Shown here piece after piece: positions 35,297 through 43,969 of a stretch of DNA of 64,000 bases. Numbering within the stretch: the stretch's first letter is position 1; the number at the start of each line of letters is the position of its first letter. The notes under the pieces were generated by a model. It was given only the letters and a program-made list of their open reading frames with translations, was not told where the DNA came from and ran no database searches. The stretch lies in NCBI GenBank assembly GCA_964627665.1, contig CAZVKG010000007.1, positions 15,788 to 79,787 on the forward strand, given 5' to 3'. This DNA is from UBA1351 sp964627665. GTDB lineage: Bacteria > Bacillota > Clostridia > Lachnospirales > Vallitaleaceae. The position numbers and the translations under genes are program-made.

Positions 35297-36649
35297 CTAG
35301 TTAATTTGACTTGATAATTGTTGCTCTGCCATTTCTAGAGCTTCCTCAATAGATTCACCTGCATAAACTCCAGGCATAACCCCCATAATTGCAGCATCAG
35401 CTTCGTATGTATATAATCCATAGTTTAATGGTGGAATCCGATCCATCCATTCTGAAAAATCAGCAAATACAGTTTGTCCGTCAAAGAATTCATCTGGCTC
35501 CGTATAAGCTTCTCCACTTGCTGCGGGAAGATAAGAACCTACTGCACCGCGTTCAACTAATATTTTTTGATAAAAGTCTACGTCTGTATACACACGATTC
35601 AAGAAATCTACAGCTACATCTGGATTCTCAGATTCTGAAAGCACGTACCAGCTAGATCCACCTAAGTTTGAAGCATTCACTGAACCTTCAACGTCAAGTC
35701 TTGGTGTTGGCGCAACTGCCCATAATCCACTTTGACTTTCTTCTGCTTTAACTGAACCCATAATCCAAACACCCGTAGTGATAGATGCGACATCACCTGT
35801 GTTAAGAGCTCCAACCCATTCACCCCAACCTGAAGTAATTTTTGTCATTGGAGATTCAACGATATCTCTATAGATACGTAATGAATCCGCTAAGGCTTCG
35901 TTATCCGCTATGTTTATTTGACCATTTTCATCAAAGTACCATGTTCCTGCACCGTTTAACATGACACGCATTAATCCACCATCATTAGGGTCTGTTGCTA
36001 ACATTTGATGACCTGTTTCTTCATATACTGTTTCACCGATTTCAATGAATTCATCCCACGTAATATTTTCTAAATCTTCTGCTGAATATCCTGCATCTGC
36101 TAAATAGTCCGTACGATAGAAAAATCCACTAACACCAGAGTCAAATGGTACACCATAGACACTACCATCCATTGTCATAAGCTCTACTTTATAACTTGCA
36201 AAATCTTCATGTGGAATTTTTCCTGTCAAATCCAAAAAGCTTCCTGGATAAGATTGTAGATATTTTTGTGAGTTGTAATCTTCCACTAATACAATGTCCG
36301 GCAATTCATTCGTTGCTCCGGATGCTAACATGGTATGTAGTTTTTGCTCCACATCACCTTTTGCATAGTCTACGATTTCAATAGTTACACCTTCATTTTC
36401 CGCTTCATAAATCGCCTTTGCCTCTTCCATAATTGCGATGTTGAAGTTTGGATCCCATGCCCATACAGTTATTGTCTTTGTTTCTGCAGAGCCCGAATCT
36501 GTTACTGCATCTGTACTTTCATCTGTTCCTGATGCATCCTCTGTTGCCGAATCTGTTCCATTTGTTTCTCCGCCTGTATCATCACTTCCACATGCTGCTA
36601 ATGATAATACTAAAACGAACATCATAACGATTGCTAAAATCTTTTTCAT
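35297..36649 (-). CDS. Alpha-galactoside-binding lipoprotein (MsmE-type)
   Basis: A 450-residue extracellular binding protein with a signal peptide and lipobox LSLAAC (Cys 20), then a linker very rich in Thr, Ser, Asp and Glu (about 24-58). The SBP_bac_1 fold follows: TITVWAWDPNFNIAIMEEAK, MLASGATNELPDIVLVEDYN, VYGVPFDSGVSGFFYRTDYL, GGSSWYVLSESENPDVAVDF. It is first in the operon with two permeases and GH36, so raffinose, melibiose or related alpha-galactosides are the probable ligands (inference from context). Expression is controlled by the LacI-type operators in its promoter. Confidence 0.92.
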   Translation of the reverse strand: MKKILAIVMMFVLVLSLAACGSDDTGGETNGTDSATEDASGTDESTDAVTDSGSAETKTITVWAWDPNFNIAIMEEAKAIYEAENEGVTIEIVDYAKGDVEQKLHTMLASGATNELPDIVLVEDYNSQKYLQSYPGSFLDLTGKIPHEDFASYKVELMTMDGSVYGVPFDSGVSGFFYRTDYLADAGYSAEDLENITWDEFIEIGETVYEETGHQMLATDPNDGGLMRVMLNGAGTWYFDENGQINIADNEALADSLRIYRDIVESPMTKITSGWGEWVGALNTGDVASITTGVWIMGSVKAEESQSGLWAVAPTPRLDVEGSVNASNLGGSSWYVLSESENPDVAVDFLNRVYTDVDFYQKILVERGAVGSYLPAASGEAYTEPDEFFDGQTVFADFSEWMDRIPPLNYGLYTYEADAAIMGVMPGVYAGESIEEALEMAEQQLSSQIN

Positions 36650-36672
36650 AGTATCCCTCCTGATAAAATTTA

Positions 36673-36719
36673 GTAAATTTTTACTCTCTAAGTATAGTAA
36701 ACTTTTACCTAAAAGTCAA
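36673..36719 (-). promoter_or_regulatory. Promoter with two LacI-type operators for the alpha-galactoside operon
   Basis: Minus-strand -35 TTGACT (36714-36719), 17-bp spacer and -10 TATACT (36691-36696). Two near-palindromic 12-mers, GTAAACTTTTAC (36697-36708, in the spacer) and GTAAATTTTTAC (36673-36684, just after the -10), are spaced 24 bp start to start. The LacI-family gene next door is the probable repressor. Confidence 0.75.
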
Positions 36720-36751
36720 TACTTTCTTTGCTATTCTTGCTATTATTTCAC

Positions 36752-36785
36752 TAAAAAAACACTATAGAAGAAGTTCTATAGTGTT
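36752..36785 (-). terminator. Terminator overlapping the lacI-type stop codon
   Basis: AACACTATAGAA and TTCTATAGTGTT form a perfect 12-bp stem (36758-36785) with a 4-nt loop, then seven T on the minus strand. The TAG stop (36776-36778) lies inside the first arm, so the last codons of the gene encode the hairpin. Confidence 0.9.
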
Positions 36786-37780
36786 TCTCTACGTTTAAAG
36801 ACGGTAGGCACAATTATTTTTTTACTGATTTTTCTTCCGTTGAATCGTTCTATCAATGTGTCAACTGCCGTTATTCCCATAAACTCAGTATGTATATGCA
36901 ATGTTGATAATGGCGGAAATGTATATTTTGCTGTCGGTATATCATCAAATCCAACAATCGCTATATCATTTGGGATGCTTAAGCCAACTTCATGAATTGC
37001 TCTCAACGCTCCGATTGCTAACGAATCACTTGCAGCAAAAAAGGCAGTCGGTAAATCATCCATCTCAAGAGCTTGTTTCATCAGCCGATAACCCGTCGCC
37101 GGTTTAAAATCTTCAACAAACACAAACCGTTCATCGTAAATTCCTTTTTCCTTGGTATACTCTTCGAATGCTTTTTGCCTAACTTCGCCAAGAGGTGTAT
37201 TATATTCTTCATAATCCTCACGCCCACCTATAAAGCCGACGCGTTCATGCCCCGCTTGACAAATGGCATCCAAAACTTTAACAACGGCCTGTTGTAAATC
37301 AATATTGACCGAATCATAGCGTTCATCATCGGGAGAACAATCGACAAAAACCATGTTTTCTGTAATCTGGGAAAACGCCTCAATTTGTTCATCTGTAAAT
37401 CGCCCGATACATATGAGTCCATCAACATCATCCAACATACTCAAATCATAGCCAGCATCATCTTTAAATGATTTTATGATATCGATGCCTTCTTCATTAC
37501 ATTTTTTTTCGATTCCGATACGTATAGACAAAAAATAGGGATCCACCAATTCATCATGAAAATTTGAAAAATACATCAAACCTATTTTTTGTCGATTTAC
37601 ATTTTTAGCCAATCGTTTTTTACGATTTCTTGGTGTCTCATAATTGAATTCTTCAGCTATCTCAAGAATGTTCTTCCGTTTTTCATCTGAAATTGATAAG
37701 GTCTCATCATAATTAAGCACTCTTGAAACTGTTGTTAGAGATACATTTGCTTTTTTTGCTATATCTTTAATCGTTGCCAT
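36776..37780 (-). CDS. LacI-family repressor of the alpha-galactoside operon
   Basis: A 334-residue repressor. The HTH reads ATIKDIAKKANVSLTTVSRV, with the hinge region IAEEFNYETPRNRKKRLAK. The sugar-binding part (about 62-334) shows VDGLICIGRF, VGFIGGREDYEEYNTPLGE, FAASDSLAIGALRAIHEVG and NDIAIVGFDDIPTAKYTFPP, typical of MsmR/GalR-like members. The next operon downstream carries two matching operators. The gene starts 16 nt after the mgtE stop with GGAGG and so can also be read through from the glpK-mgtE transcript. Effector: probably an alpha-galactoside (inference). Confidence 0.92.
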   Translation of the reverse strand: MATIKDIAKKANVSLTTVSRVLNYDETLSISDEKRKNILEIAEEFNYETPRNRKKRLAKNVNRQKIGLMYFSNFHDELVDPYFLSIRIGIEKKCNEEGIDIIKSFKDDAGYDLSMLDDVDGLICIGRFTDEQIEAFSQITENMVFVDCSPDDERYDSVNIDLQQAVVKVLDAICQAGHERVGFIGGREDYEEYNTPLGEVRQKAFEEYTKEKGIYDERFVFVEDFKPATGYRLMKQALEMDDLPTAFFAASDSLAIGALRAIHEVGLSIPNDIAIVGFDDIPTAKYTFPPLSTLHIHTEFMGITAVDTLIERFNGRKISKKIIVPTVFKRRETL

Positions 37781-37796
37781 AACGACCTCCTTCGAA

Positions 37797-39143
37797 TTAT
37801 ATCAACGCACTAATAAAGACGGTCGCAAGTCCTAAGAAAAAGAAAAATCCTAAGACATCTGTAACTGTGGTTACAAAAACCGCTGAAGCGAGAGCCGGAT
37901 CGATATTTAATTTTTTTAGTGTAAGCGGAACAAAGTATCCTGCTAATGTCGCCATGATTAGATTAAGCAACATAGCGACCCCAATCACAAGTCCAAAAAC
38001 AGCACTGCCTTCCCATATCAAACCGAGTATGGCTACTGCTAGGCCAAGAAAAATACCGTTTAGCACACCTACTCCAATTTCCTTTTTCAGTATTTTTTTC
38101 GCATTTTCAAGCGTCACTTCACCAAGGGCAATTCCTCTGACAATAAGGGTTAAGGTTTGCGTGCCCGCATTGCCTCCCATACCCGCTACAATGGGCATGA
38201 AGGTTGCCAATGCAACAACTTTTGCAATAGTTTCTTCAAATAAACTGACCGTTGCTGCCGCCAAAATCGCAGTAAATAAGTTAACAATCAACCACGGCAA
38301 TCGACTTTTGACAGACTCTCTAACACTTCCGGCTACTTTTTCACTTTCTTGCAAACCGGCTAATCGATACAAGTCTTCTGTATCTTCGTCGATTAAGATT
38401 TCCATAATATCATCAACCGTAATGATTCCTAACATCTTATTTTCATGGCTGACGACCGGTATAATAAGATAACCATACTTTTCAAACATACGTCCAATGG
38501 CTTCCTGGTCCATATCGACCGGTACGCTAATGACGCTTTCTTTCATAATATCACCAAGTTTTGTCTCAAAGGAACTCTTGACCATATCCCTCAAGGAAAC
38601 AACACCTTTAAGAACACCTTCATCATCAAGTACATAAATATAATAAAACGTCTCTGCATCAGGCGCTTCTTTTTGGAGGTAATCCAAGGTGTCTCTAACC
38701 GTCATCTGGTCCTTAAGCGCAAGAAACTCTGTTGCCATGATTCCACCGGCTGTTTCCGGTTCATAGGCCAACAATTCTCTAACTTCTGCCGCATCGACAG
38801 CATCCATATTAACAATAATGGAATTCTGCTCTGTTTCATTAATGGCTCCTAATAAATCAACAAGTTCATCCGAAGACATTTCATCCACAATATCCATCTG
38901 TTTTTTCTTTGAAAACAGGGTGAGCAGTTCATATTTTTCTTCATCCTCAGCTTCGTCGATGATACTTGCAATAAATTGTTCCGGAAGATGACTTAATAAT
39001 TCAAGGGGATCGCCTTCAAATGCGTGGACCGCATCAAGTATATCTGCCGGGTGGACTTCTTCAAGGAATAGCTCCATTTGCTCTTTGTCAGCAACCATTA
39101 AAAACTGAATAAGTTCTGCCTGATTCAATTCAATATTTTTCAC
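37797..39143 (-). CDS. mgtE: Magnesium transporter MgtE
   Basis: A 448-residue Mg2+ channel. The cytosolic N-domain (about 1-125) has repeats such as VDEMSSDELVDLLGAI. A CBS pair (about 130-250) with ATEFLALKDQMTVRDTL and ITVDDIMEILIDEDTEDLYR senses Mg2+. Five transmembrane helices (about 285-448) include the pore motif MPIVAGMGGNAGTQTLTLIV. The start is taken as GTG at 39143: AAGGAT lies 8 nt upstream, and the GTG follows 5 nt after the glpK stop. Upstream in-frame codons lie inside glpK. Co-transcription with glycerol kinase is unusual and has no obvious logic beyond ATP-Mg demand. Confidence 0.93.
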   Translation of the reverse strand: MKNIELNQAELIQFLMVADKEQMELFLEEVHPADILDAVHAFEGDPLELLSHLPEQFIASIIDEAEDEEKYELLTLFSKKKQMDIVDEMSSDELVDLLGAINETEQNSIIVNMDAVDAAEVRELLAYEPETAGGIMATEFLALKDQMTVRDTLDYLQKEAPDAETFYYIYVLDDEGVLKGVVSLRDMVKSSFETKLGDIMKESVISVPVDMDQEAIGRMFEKYGYLIIPVVSHENKMLGIITVDDIMEILIDEDTEDLYRLAGLQESEKVAGSVRESVKSRLPWLIVNLFTAILAAATVSLFEETIAKVVALATFMPIVAGMGGNAGTQTLTLIVRGIALGEVTLENAKKILKKEIGVGVLNGIFLGLAVAILGLIWEGSAVFGLVIGVAMLLNLIMATLAGYFVPLTLKKLNIDPALASAVFVTTVTDVLGFFFFLGLATVFISALI

Positions 39144-39148
39144 ATTTG

Positions 39149-40642
39149 TTATCCTTCCCAGTCTAGTGCTCGAGTCACTGCTTTTTTCCAACCTCTATAT
39201 TTTTCTTCACGCTCTTGTTTACTCATATTCGGTTCATACACTCGGTCAATGTTATCATCCAAAACCAAAACCGACTGATCCTCCCAAAACCCTACAGCTA
39301 ATCCAGCTAAAAACGCAGCGCCAAGCGCAGTTGTCTCTATGACATTTGGCCTTGCTACCGTTACACCTAAAATGTCCGCTTGAAATTGTAGTAAGAAATT
39401 ATTCTTACTTGCCCCACCATCAACCTTTAATTTTTTTAGGTCAATTTTTGACTCTTCCACCATCAAATCAATAACATCTTTTGACTGATAGGCAATGGAT
39501 TCAAGTGTTGCACGAATAATATGATTGCGGTTGGCACCACGAGTCAATCCAACGATAACACCACGTGCATACATATCCCAATATGGCGTCCCAAGCCCTG
39601 CAAACGCAGGTACCATATAAACCCCATTTGAGTCTTTCACTTTTGTTGCAAAATATTCGCTTTCATCCGCTGAATAAATCATGCGCATTTCATCTCGAAG
39701 CCATTGTATCGATGCACCTGCATTAAACACGCTTCCTTCAAGGGCATATGTTACTTTACCATTATATCCCCATGCAATCGTTGTCAGCAAGCCTTTTTCT
39801 GATAGGATTCGCTTTGATCCTGTGTTCATAAGAATAAAGGCTCCTGTTCCGTAAGTATTCTTTACCATTCCTTCTAAAAAACAAGCTTGACCAAAAAGAG
39901 CCGCTTGTTGATCTCCGGCTGCCCCAGCAATAGGAATCTTAGCTCCTCCGAATGTTTTTTCATGGGTATATCCATAGATCTCACTTGAATCACAAACTTT
40001 AGGAAGCATAGCCTTTGGAATATCTAAGATTTCTAACAAGTGATCATCCCACTGTAAGCTTTCAATATTAAACATCATGGTTCGAGATGCATTCGAGTAT
40101 TCTGTAACATGAACCTCTCCACGCGTCAAATTCCAGATTAGCCAGGTATCAATGGTCCCAAAAAGCAACTCTCCACATTCAGCTTGCTCTCTAGCACCGT
40201 CCACGTGGTCTAGAATCCACTTCACTTTTGTTCCGCTAAAATAAGCATCCACAAGCAATCCTGTAGCTTTTTTAATATATTCTTCGTGACCATCGGCAAT
40301 AATTTCTTCACAAATTTCTGCCGTCTGTCGCGATTGCCATACAATGGCATTATAAATTGGCTTGCCGGTATTTTTATTCCAAACGACTGCCGTTTCTCGT
40401 TGATTTGTTATACCGATAGCAGCAATCTCATCCACACTTGCTGAACAGGTCTCAATTACTTCTCGCATAACACCACTTTGAATCCCCCAAATCTCCATAG
40501 CATCATGTTCAACCCATCCGGCTTTGGGATAGATTTGCTTAAACTCTTTTTGAGCACTATTTACAATTTGTCCGTCTCGATCAAAGAGTATTGCTCGGCA
40601 ACTTGTTGTTCCTTCATCCAATGCTAAAATATAATTTTTCAT
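39149..40642 (-). CDS. glpK: Glycerol kinase
   Basis: A 497-residue FGGY-family kinase making glycerol-3-phosphate. Motifs include NYILALDEGTTSCRAILFDR, ITNQRETAVVW, GTIDTWLIWNLT, the FGGY signature region ALEGSVFNAGASIQWLRDE, and KVDGGASKNNFLLQFQADIL. The ATG at 40642 is chosen for GGAGG 6 nt upstream. It follows an orphan sugar-binding lipoprotein (55-bp gap) and precedes mgtE. The conserved His phosphorylated by the PTS in Firmicute GlpK was not located with confidence. No glycerol facilitator or glpD gene is seen nearby. Confidence 0.96.
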   Translation of the reverse strand: MKNYILALDEGTTSCRAILFDRDGQIVNSAQKEFKQIYPKAGWVEHDAMEIWGIQSGVMREVIETCSASVDEIAAIGITNQRETAVVWNKNTGKPIYNAIVWQSRQTAEICEEIIADGHEEYIKKATGLLVDAYFSGTKVKWILDHVDGAREQAECGELLFGTIDTWLIWNLTRGEVHVTEYSNASRTMMFNIESLQWDDHLLEILDIPKAMLPKVCDSSEIYGYTHEKTFGGAKIPIAGAAGDQQAALFGQACFLEGMVKNTYGTGAFILMNTGSKRILSEKGLLTTIAWGYNGKVTYALEGSVFNAGASIQWLRDEMRMIYSADESEYFATKVKDSNGVYMVPAFAGLGTPYWDMYARGVIVGLTRGANRNHIIRATLESIAYQSKDVIDLMVEESKIDLKKLKVDGGASKNNFLLQFQADILGVTVARPNVIETTALGAAFLAGLAVGFWEDQSVLVLDDNIDRVYEPNMSKQEREEKYRGWKKAVTRALDWEG

Positions 40643-40697
40643 ATAAAACCTCCGTCTTATTGACAAATTATGGTTTAAGTGTCAAACTGTACCTCTT

Positions 40698-41765
40698 TTA
40701 TTCATCAAGAACCTCTTCTCGCGTATAATATTTTTTTTCCACAAGAACGGACTCCCAATTTTTTTGATTCACCTCGTATACATCTAACATAACTGCATCT
40801 ACATCCTTAACACCATTGTGATATGCATCGCCATTAGTCACACTGCTTAAATCATCCTCAAACATCTTCTGAGCTACTTCTACTGTTTTCTTGGCTAGTT
40901 CACGCACGTCCTTAAAAATCGTCATACTTTGTGTGCCTTCTTCAATCCATTGAACAGACGATAATTCCGCATCCTGCCCTGTAACTATTGGCAAGGCATC
41001 TTGCCTATATCCATTTTCTAGCAATGCTTCTATGACCCCTCTACTCACACCGTCGTAAGGAGATAGAACAGCATCAATGCGATCTTCTGTATAATAATTA
41101 TTTAAAAGACTGGTCATTCGACTTTTGGCAATCATTCGATCCCATCGCAAGGTATTGACTTCTTTGACATCAAACTGCTTACTCTTTACCACTAAACGAC
41201 CATCTTCTATATATGGGCGAAGCACATCCATTGCCCCGTCGAAAAAATAATAGGTATTGTTGTCATCCGACGAGCCCGCAAACAATTCAATATATTTAGG
41301 TTCTCCATCCGAAAAATCCAAGTGATCAACAATATACTGTCCTTGAATTTCACCAACTTTTTCATTATTAAAGCTTACGTAAATATCAACTGCATCTGAA
41401 TTCATTATTAATCGGTCATAAGAAATAATGGGTACCCCCAACTCTTTTGCTCTTTTTAATACATCCGTTAAAGAATTCGAATCAATGGGTGCAATCACTA
41501 GCAAATCGACACCTTCATCCAAAAAATTATCAATTTGAGATGCTTGGTTTCCAACAACATCTTCTGCAAAAGCCAACTTTGTCTCATATCCTATTTCTTC
41601 AAATTCTAGAACCGTATATTTTGCGTCTAAAAGCCAGCGTTCAGATGATTTTGTTGGCATAGAAATTCCGACAACCTTATGGTCTTGCTTTTTTTGGCAA
41701 CTGATAAGTGCGAATAGCCCCACTATCAAGCAAATTATTATAACGACATATCGTTGTCCCTTCAT
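40698..41765 (-). CDS. Orphan ChvE-like sugar-binding lipoprotein
   Basis: A 355-residue binding protein with lipobox ALISC (Cys 23), the same length as the ChvE-like protein at 11525-12592 and clearly its paralogue: both share MPTKSSERW, AEDVV-NQ--QI, ISYDRLI/VAYDRLI, ELFAGS-DDNN-YFFDGAM, LSPYDG-S-G, PIVTGQDAEL-SV and FKD-RELAKK. The ATG at 41765 has AGGTGG upstream. No permease or ATPase is adjacent. It sits between an unknown 131-residue protein and glycerol kinase. It could use the MmsAB transporter in this window, or act as a sensor. Ligand unknown; glycerol-type polyols are not typical for the family. Confidence 0.88.
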   Translation of the reverse strand: MKGQRYVVIIICLIVGLFALISCQKKQDHKVVGISMPTKSSERWLLDAKYTVLEFEEIGYETKLAFAEDVVGNQASQIDNFLDEGVDLLVIAPIDSNSLTDVLKRAKELGVPIISYDRLIMNSDAVDIYVSFNNEKVGEIQGQYIVDHLDFSDGEPKYIELFAGSSDDNNTYYFFDGAMDVLRPYIEDGRLVVKSKQFDVKEVNTLRWDRMIAKSRMTSLLNNYYTEDRIDAVLSPYDGVSRGVIEALLENGYRQDALPIVTGQDAELSSVQWIEEGTQSMTIFKDVRELAKKTVEVAQKMFEDDLSSVTNGDAYHNGVKDVDAVMLDVYEVNQKNWESVLVEKKYYTREEVLDE

Positions 41766-41776
41766 AGCTACACCAC

Positions 41777-42172
41777 CTATATATGACTTAACTTTTCTTC
41801 CCAAAGTTTTGTTTGTTCATATTGTCCTGCTACACTTATGATATGAATCTTAGTGCTAAAGGCATTGAACTTATTTCGCGTAAACGAAGCTACTTTAATG
41901 ACATCTTTATTTTTTGTGTCTGTTGTTCCTTGAATTTGTTCAACTAGCGCTCCGTCATTTACAACAATCTCTATTTCTTCTGCTCGAAATGTCTTTAAGA
42001 CTTTTAATAACTCTAAAATTGAATACAGTCCCGTTACAGCAGGTTTACGATAATCATGATAAATAACATCCCCTTGAACAAACTGCTCGTTTTCATCATA
42101 AATTGTATACTTGAAAATCATATCTTCTTCCTCATGATAGGCCGGCGTCGCTGATAAATATACTTTTTTCAT
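41777..42172 (-). CDS. Conserved-looking protein of unknown function, possible RNase-H-like fold
   Basis: A 131-residue soluble protein, GGAG site 7 nt before the ATG. It was not recognised as a named family. The order of elements resembles the RNase-H-like fold of RVT_3 proteins: strands MIFKYTIYDENEQFVQGDVI, a helix-rich stretch GLYSILELLKVLKTFRAEEI, then EIVVNDGALVEQIQGTTDTK, where a strand with Asp and the helix VEQIQG mirror the family pattern. The acidic catalytic set is incomplete, so it is probably not a nuclease. It follows dhaL across a terminator and leads into the orphan binding protein with an 11-nt gap. Function unknown. Confidence 0.6.
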   Translation of the reverse strand: MKKVYLSATPAYHEEEDMIFKYTIYDENEQFVQGDVIYHDYRKPAVTGLYSILELLKVLKTFRAEEIEIVVNDGALVEQIQGTTDTKNKDVIKVASFTRNKFNAFSTKIHIISVAGQYEQTKLWEEKLSHI

Positions 42173-42248
42173 CTAATTTCTCCTCGTCTGTTTTCTACAA
42201 TTATATCAAATCGAGGTTATGATTGCTAGCTAAACCATTCATTGAACT

Positions 42249-42299
42249 AAAAAAAGCTATCACACGAGCAAAGGAAACTTGCTCATGTGACAGCTTTTT
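42249..42299 (-). terminator. Terminator of the gldA-dhaK-dhaL unit
   Basis: AAAAAGCTGTCACATGAGCAA pairs with its counterpart at 42249-42270 (one A/C mismatch), loop TTTCC, then a run of seven T on the minus strand, 10 nt after the dhaL stop. Confidence 0.9.
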
Positions 42300-42308
42300 G
42301 ATTTTATT

Positions 42309-42938
42309 TTATATAGATTGAAGTAATTCTGTGAAGATAATACCCAGCGCCATGGCTCCTGCGTCGGGATGTTGGAGGCTTCTTTCTCCCACGTAACTTG
42401 CACGTCCTCGATTTGCAATCATCGTTTTGGTTTTTTCCGCACCATCTCTTGCTGCCTTTGCCGCATTTGTAAATGCTGTACTTATCGATTCATCCTTCTG
42501 CGCGCCTTCGCGAAGAGCTTCAGTAGCAGGAATTAAAGCATCTAACAAGGTTTTATCACCTAGTTTTGCATTTCCCCGTTTTTGAATACCGGCAACACCG
42601 GCTTCAAACATAGCAGCAATATCTTCGAGACTAACTTCTTCTAAGCCTTTAGATGCTTTTGCTGCTCCTCTAAATGCCGATCCCCAAATCGGACCTGAAG
42701 CACCACCACAATACTCTGTGATAATCATCCCTGCATCTTTAAGAAAAGCTCCTACCGTGTCTGTTGATAAGGTATCCCACTCTTGTTGGAGCTGCTTGAA
42801 ACCTTTAGCTACAGACATTCCAAAATCTCCATCACCTGCAACTGAATCCAACTCACAAAAGTATACTTCATTTTTAATAATGATAGTTGCCATTTGATCA
42901 ACGACTTTCATCACTTGTTTTACATTTACTTTTTCCAT
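42309..42938 (-). CDS. dhaL: Dihydroxyacetone kinase subunit DhaL
   Basis: A 209-residue ADP/ATP-binding subunit. The Mg-binding motif reads AGDGDFGMSVAKGF, followed by EYCGGASGPIWGSAFRGAAK and the C-terminal NRGRASYVGERSLQHPDAGA, in which the last His-x-Asp-x-Gly is conserved. In the PTS-type system DhaL-ADP is rephosphorylated by DhaM; no dhaM gene lies in this window. It follows dhaK by 14 nt and ends at a strong terminator. Together with DhaK it converts dihydroxyacetone made by the upstream glycerol dehydrogenase into DHAP. Confidence 0.94.
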   Translation of the reverse strand: MEKVNVKQVMKVVDQMATIIIKNEVYFCELDSVAGDGDFGMSVAKGFKQLQQEWDTLSTDTVGAFLKDAGMIITEYCGGASGPIWGSAFRGAAKASKGLEEVSLEDIAAMFEAGVAGIQKRGNAKLGDKTLLDALIPATEALREGAQKDESISTAFTNAAKAARDGAEKTKTMIANRGRASYVGERSLQHPDAGAMALGIIFTELLQSI

Positions 42939-42952
42939 AATCTACCTCGTTT

Positions 42953-43948
42953 TCATTTTTTTATTACGATAGTATCGACATCCGCTTTTAAATATTGCTT
43001 CAACTCTTCATCTAACTTCAGTAATGTAATTGATGCTCCTGCCATGTCAATGGATGTCATATAGTTTCCAACCATTGTATCAACAATTGAAACATTATAT
43101 TTTTCTAATGCTTTATTTACAGAATGATTTAATACATACAACTCTTGCAAAGGCGTTGCACCAAAACCGTTCACCATAAGGGCAACTTCTTGTCCTTCTT
43201 CTAATTGCATTTCTTCAGCAAGCATATCAATAGAATCTGCCGCAAGTTCATCTGCTGATCGCATTTTTTCTCTTCTTACACCCGGTTCTCCATGAATACC
43301 TACACCAAATTCTATTTCATCTTGGCCTAATTCAAAGGTTGGTGTACCTTTTGCCGGAACTGTACATGATGTTAATGCAAATCCAATAGATTTTACATTG
43401 GCAATAACTTTTTCTGCTACTGCTTTTACTTCACCTAACTCTATGCCTTTTTCGGCAGCTGCACCGGCAATTTTATGTACATAAACAGTCCCTGCAACAC
43501 CACGACGTCCAACAGTATATAGACTATCTTTAACTGCTATATCATCATTAACATAGACTTTTTCTACTTGAATGTCATCGTCTTCTTCCGCCATTTCTGC
43601 CGCTGCCTCAAAATTCATGATATCGCCTGAATAATTTTTAATAATTAAAAGCGTCCCTTTGGAGGATTCCGATTCGACAATAGCATTATAGACTTGTATT
43701 GTTGATGGAGAAGCAAACACATCTCCACAAACAGCTACATCAAGCATTCCTTTGCCTACAAAACCAGCGTGAGCAGGTTCATGACCAGAACCTCCACCAC
43801 TTATTAATGTTACTTTATCTTTATTAAACTCTTTACGCATTAAGAGTTTATTCTTTTTGTTAAAGGTTAAGCTATCCGGATGGGCCTGCGCCATACCTTG
43901 ACACATTTCTATGACCATATTTTCAGGTGTATTTATTATTTTTTTCAT
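42953..43948 (-). CDS. dhaK: Dihydroxyacetone kinase subunit DhaK
   Basis: A 331-residue dihydroxyacetone-binding subunit. The N-terminal motif SGGGSGHEPAHAGFVGKGML includes the His that accompanies substrate. ALTSCTVPAKGTPTFEL and GVGIHGEPGVRR carry the His that forms the hemiaminal link to dihydroxyacetone. The length is typical of the separate DhaK of the phosphotransferase-type enzyme rather than the fused ATP-type. GGAGGA precedes the ATG, 21 nt after gldA. It works with DhaL. Confidence 0.95.
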   Translation of the reverse strand: MKKIINTPENMVIEMCQGMAQAHPDSLTFNKKNKLLMRKEFNKDKVTLISGGGSGHEPAHAGFVGKGMLDVAVCGDVFASPSTIQVYNAIVESESSKGTLLIIKNYSGDIMNFEAAAEMAEEDDDIQVEKVYVNDDIAVKDSLYTVGRRGVAGTVYVHKIAGAAAEKGIELGEVKAVAEKVIANVKSIGFALTSCTVPAKGTPTFELGQDEIEFGVGIHGEPGVRREKMRSADELAADSIDMLAEEMQLEEGQEVALMVNGFGATPLQELYVLNHSVNKALEKYNVSIVDTMVGNYMTSIDMAGASITLLKLDEELKQYLKADVDTIVIKK

Positions 43949-43969
43949 ATTTCCTCCGATTGAATATTT

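Noticed and set aside
37867..38472. 201-residue frame opposite mgtE
   Set aside because: Antisense shadow of a well-supported gene, no ribosome site.
40660..40685. TTGACA/TGTCAA inverted pair upstream of glpK as a regulator site
   Set aside because: The 14-bp spacing differs from the related pair at 45205-45221 and could be chance in AT-rich DNA; kept only as a remark under the gldA region.
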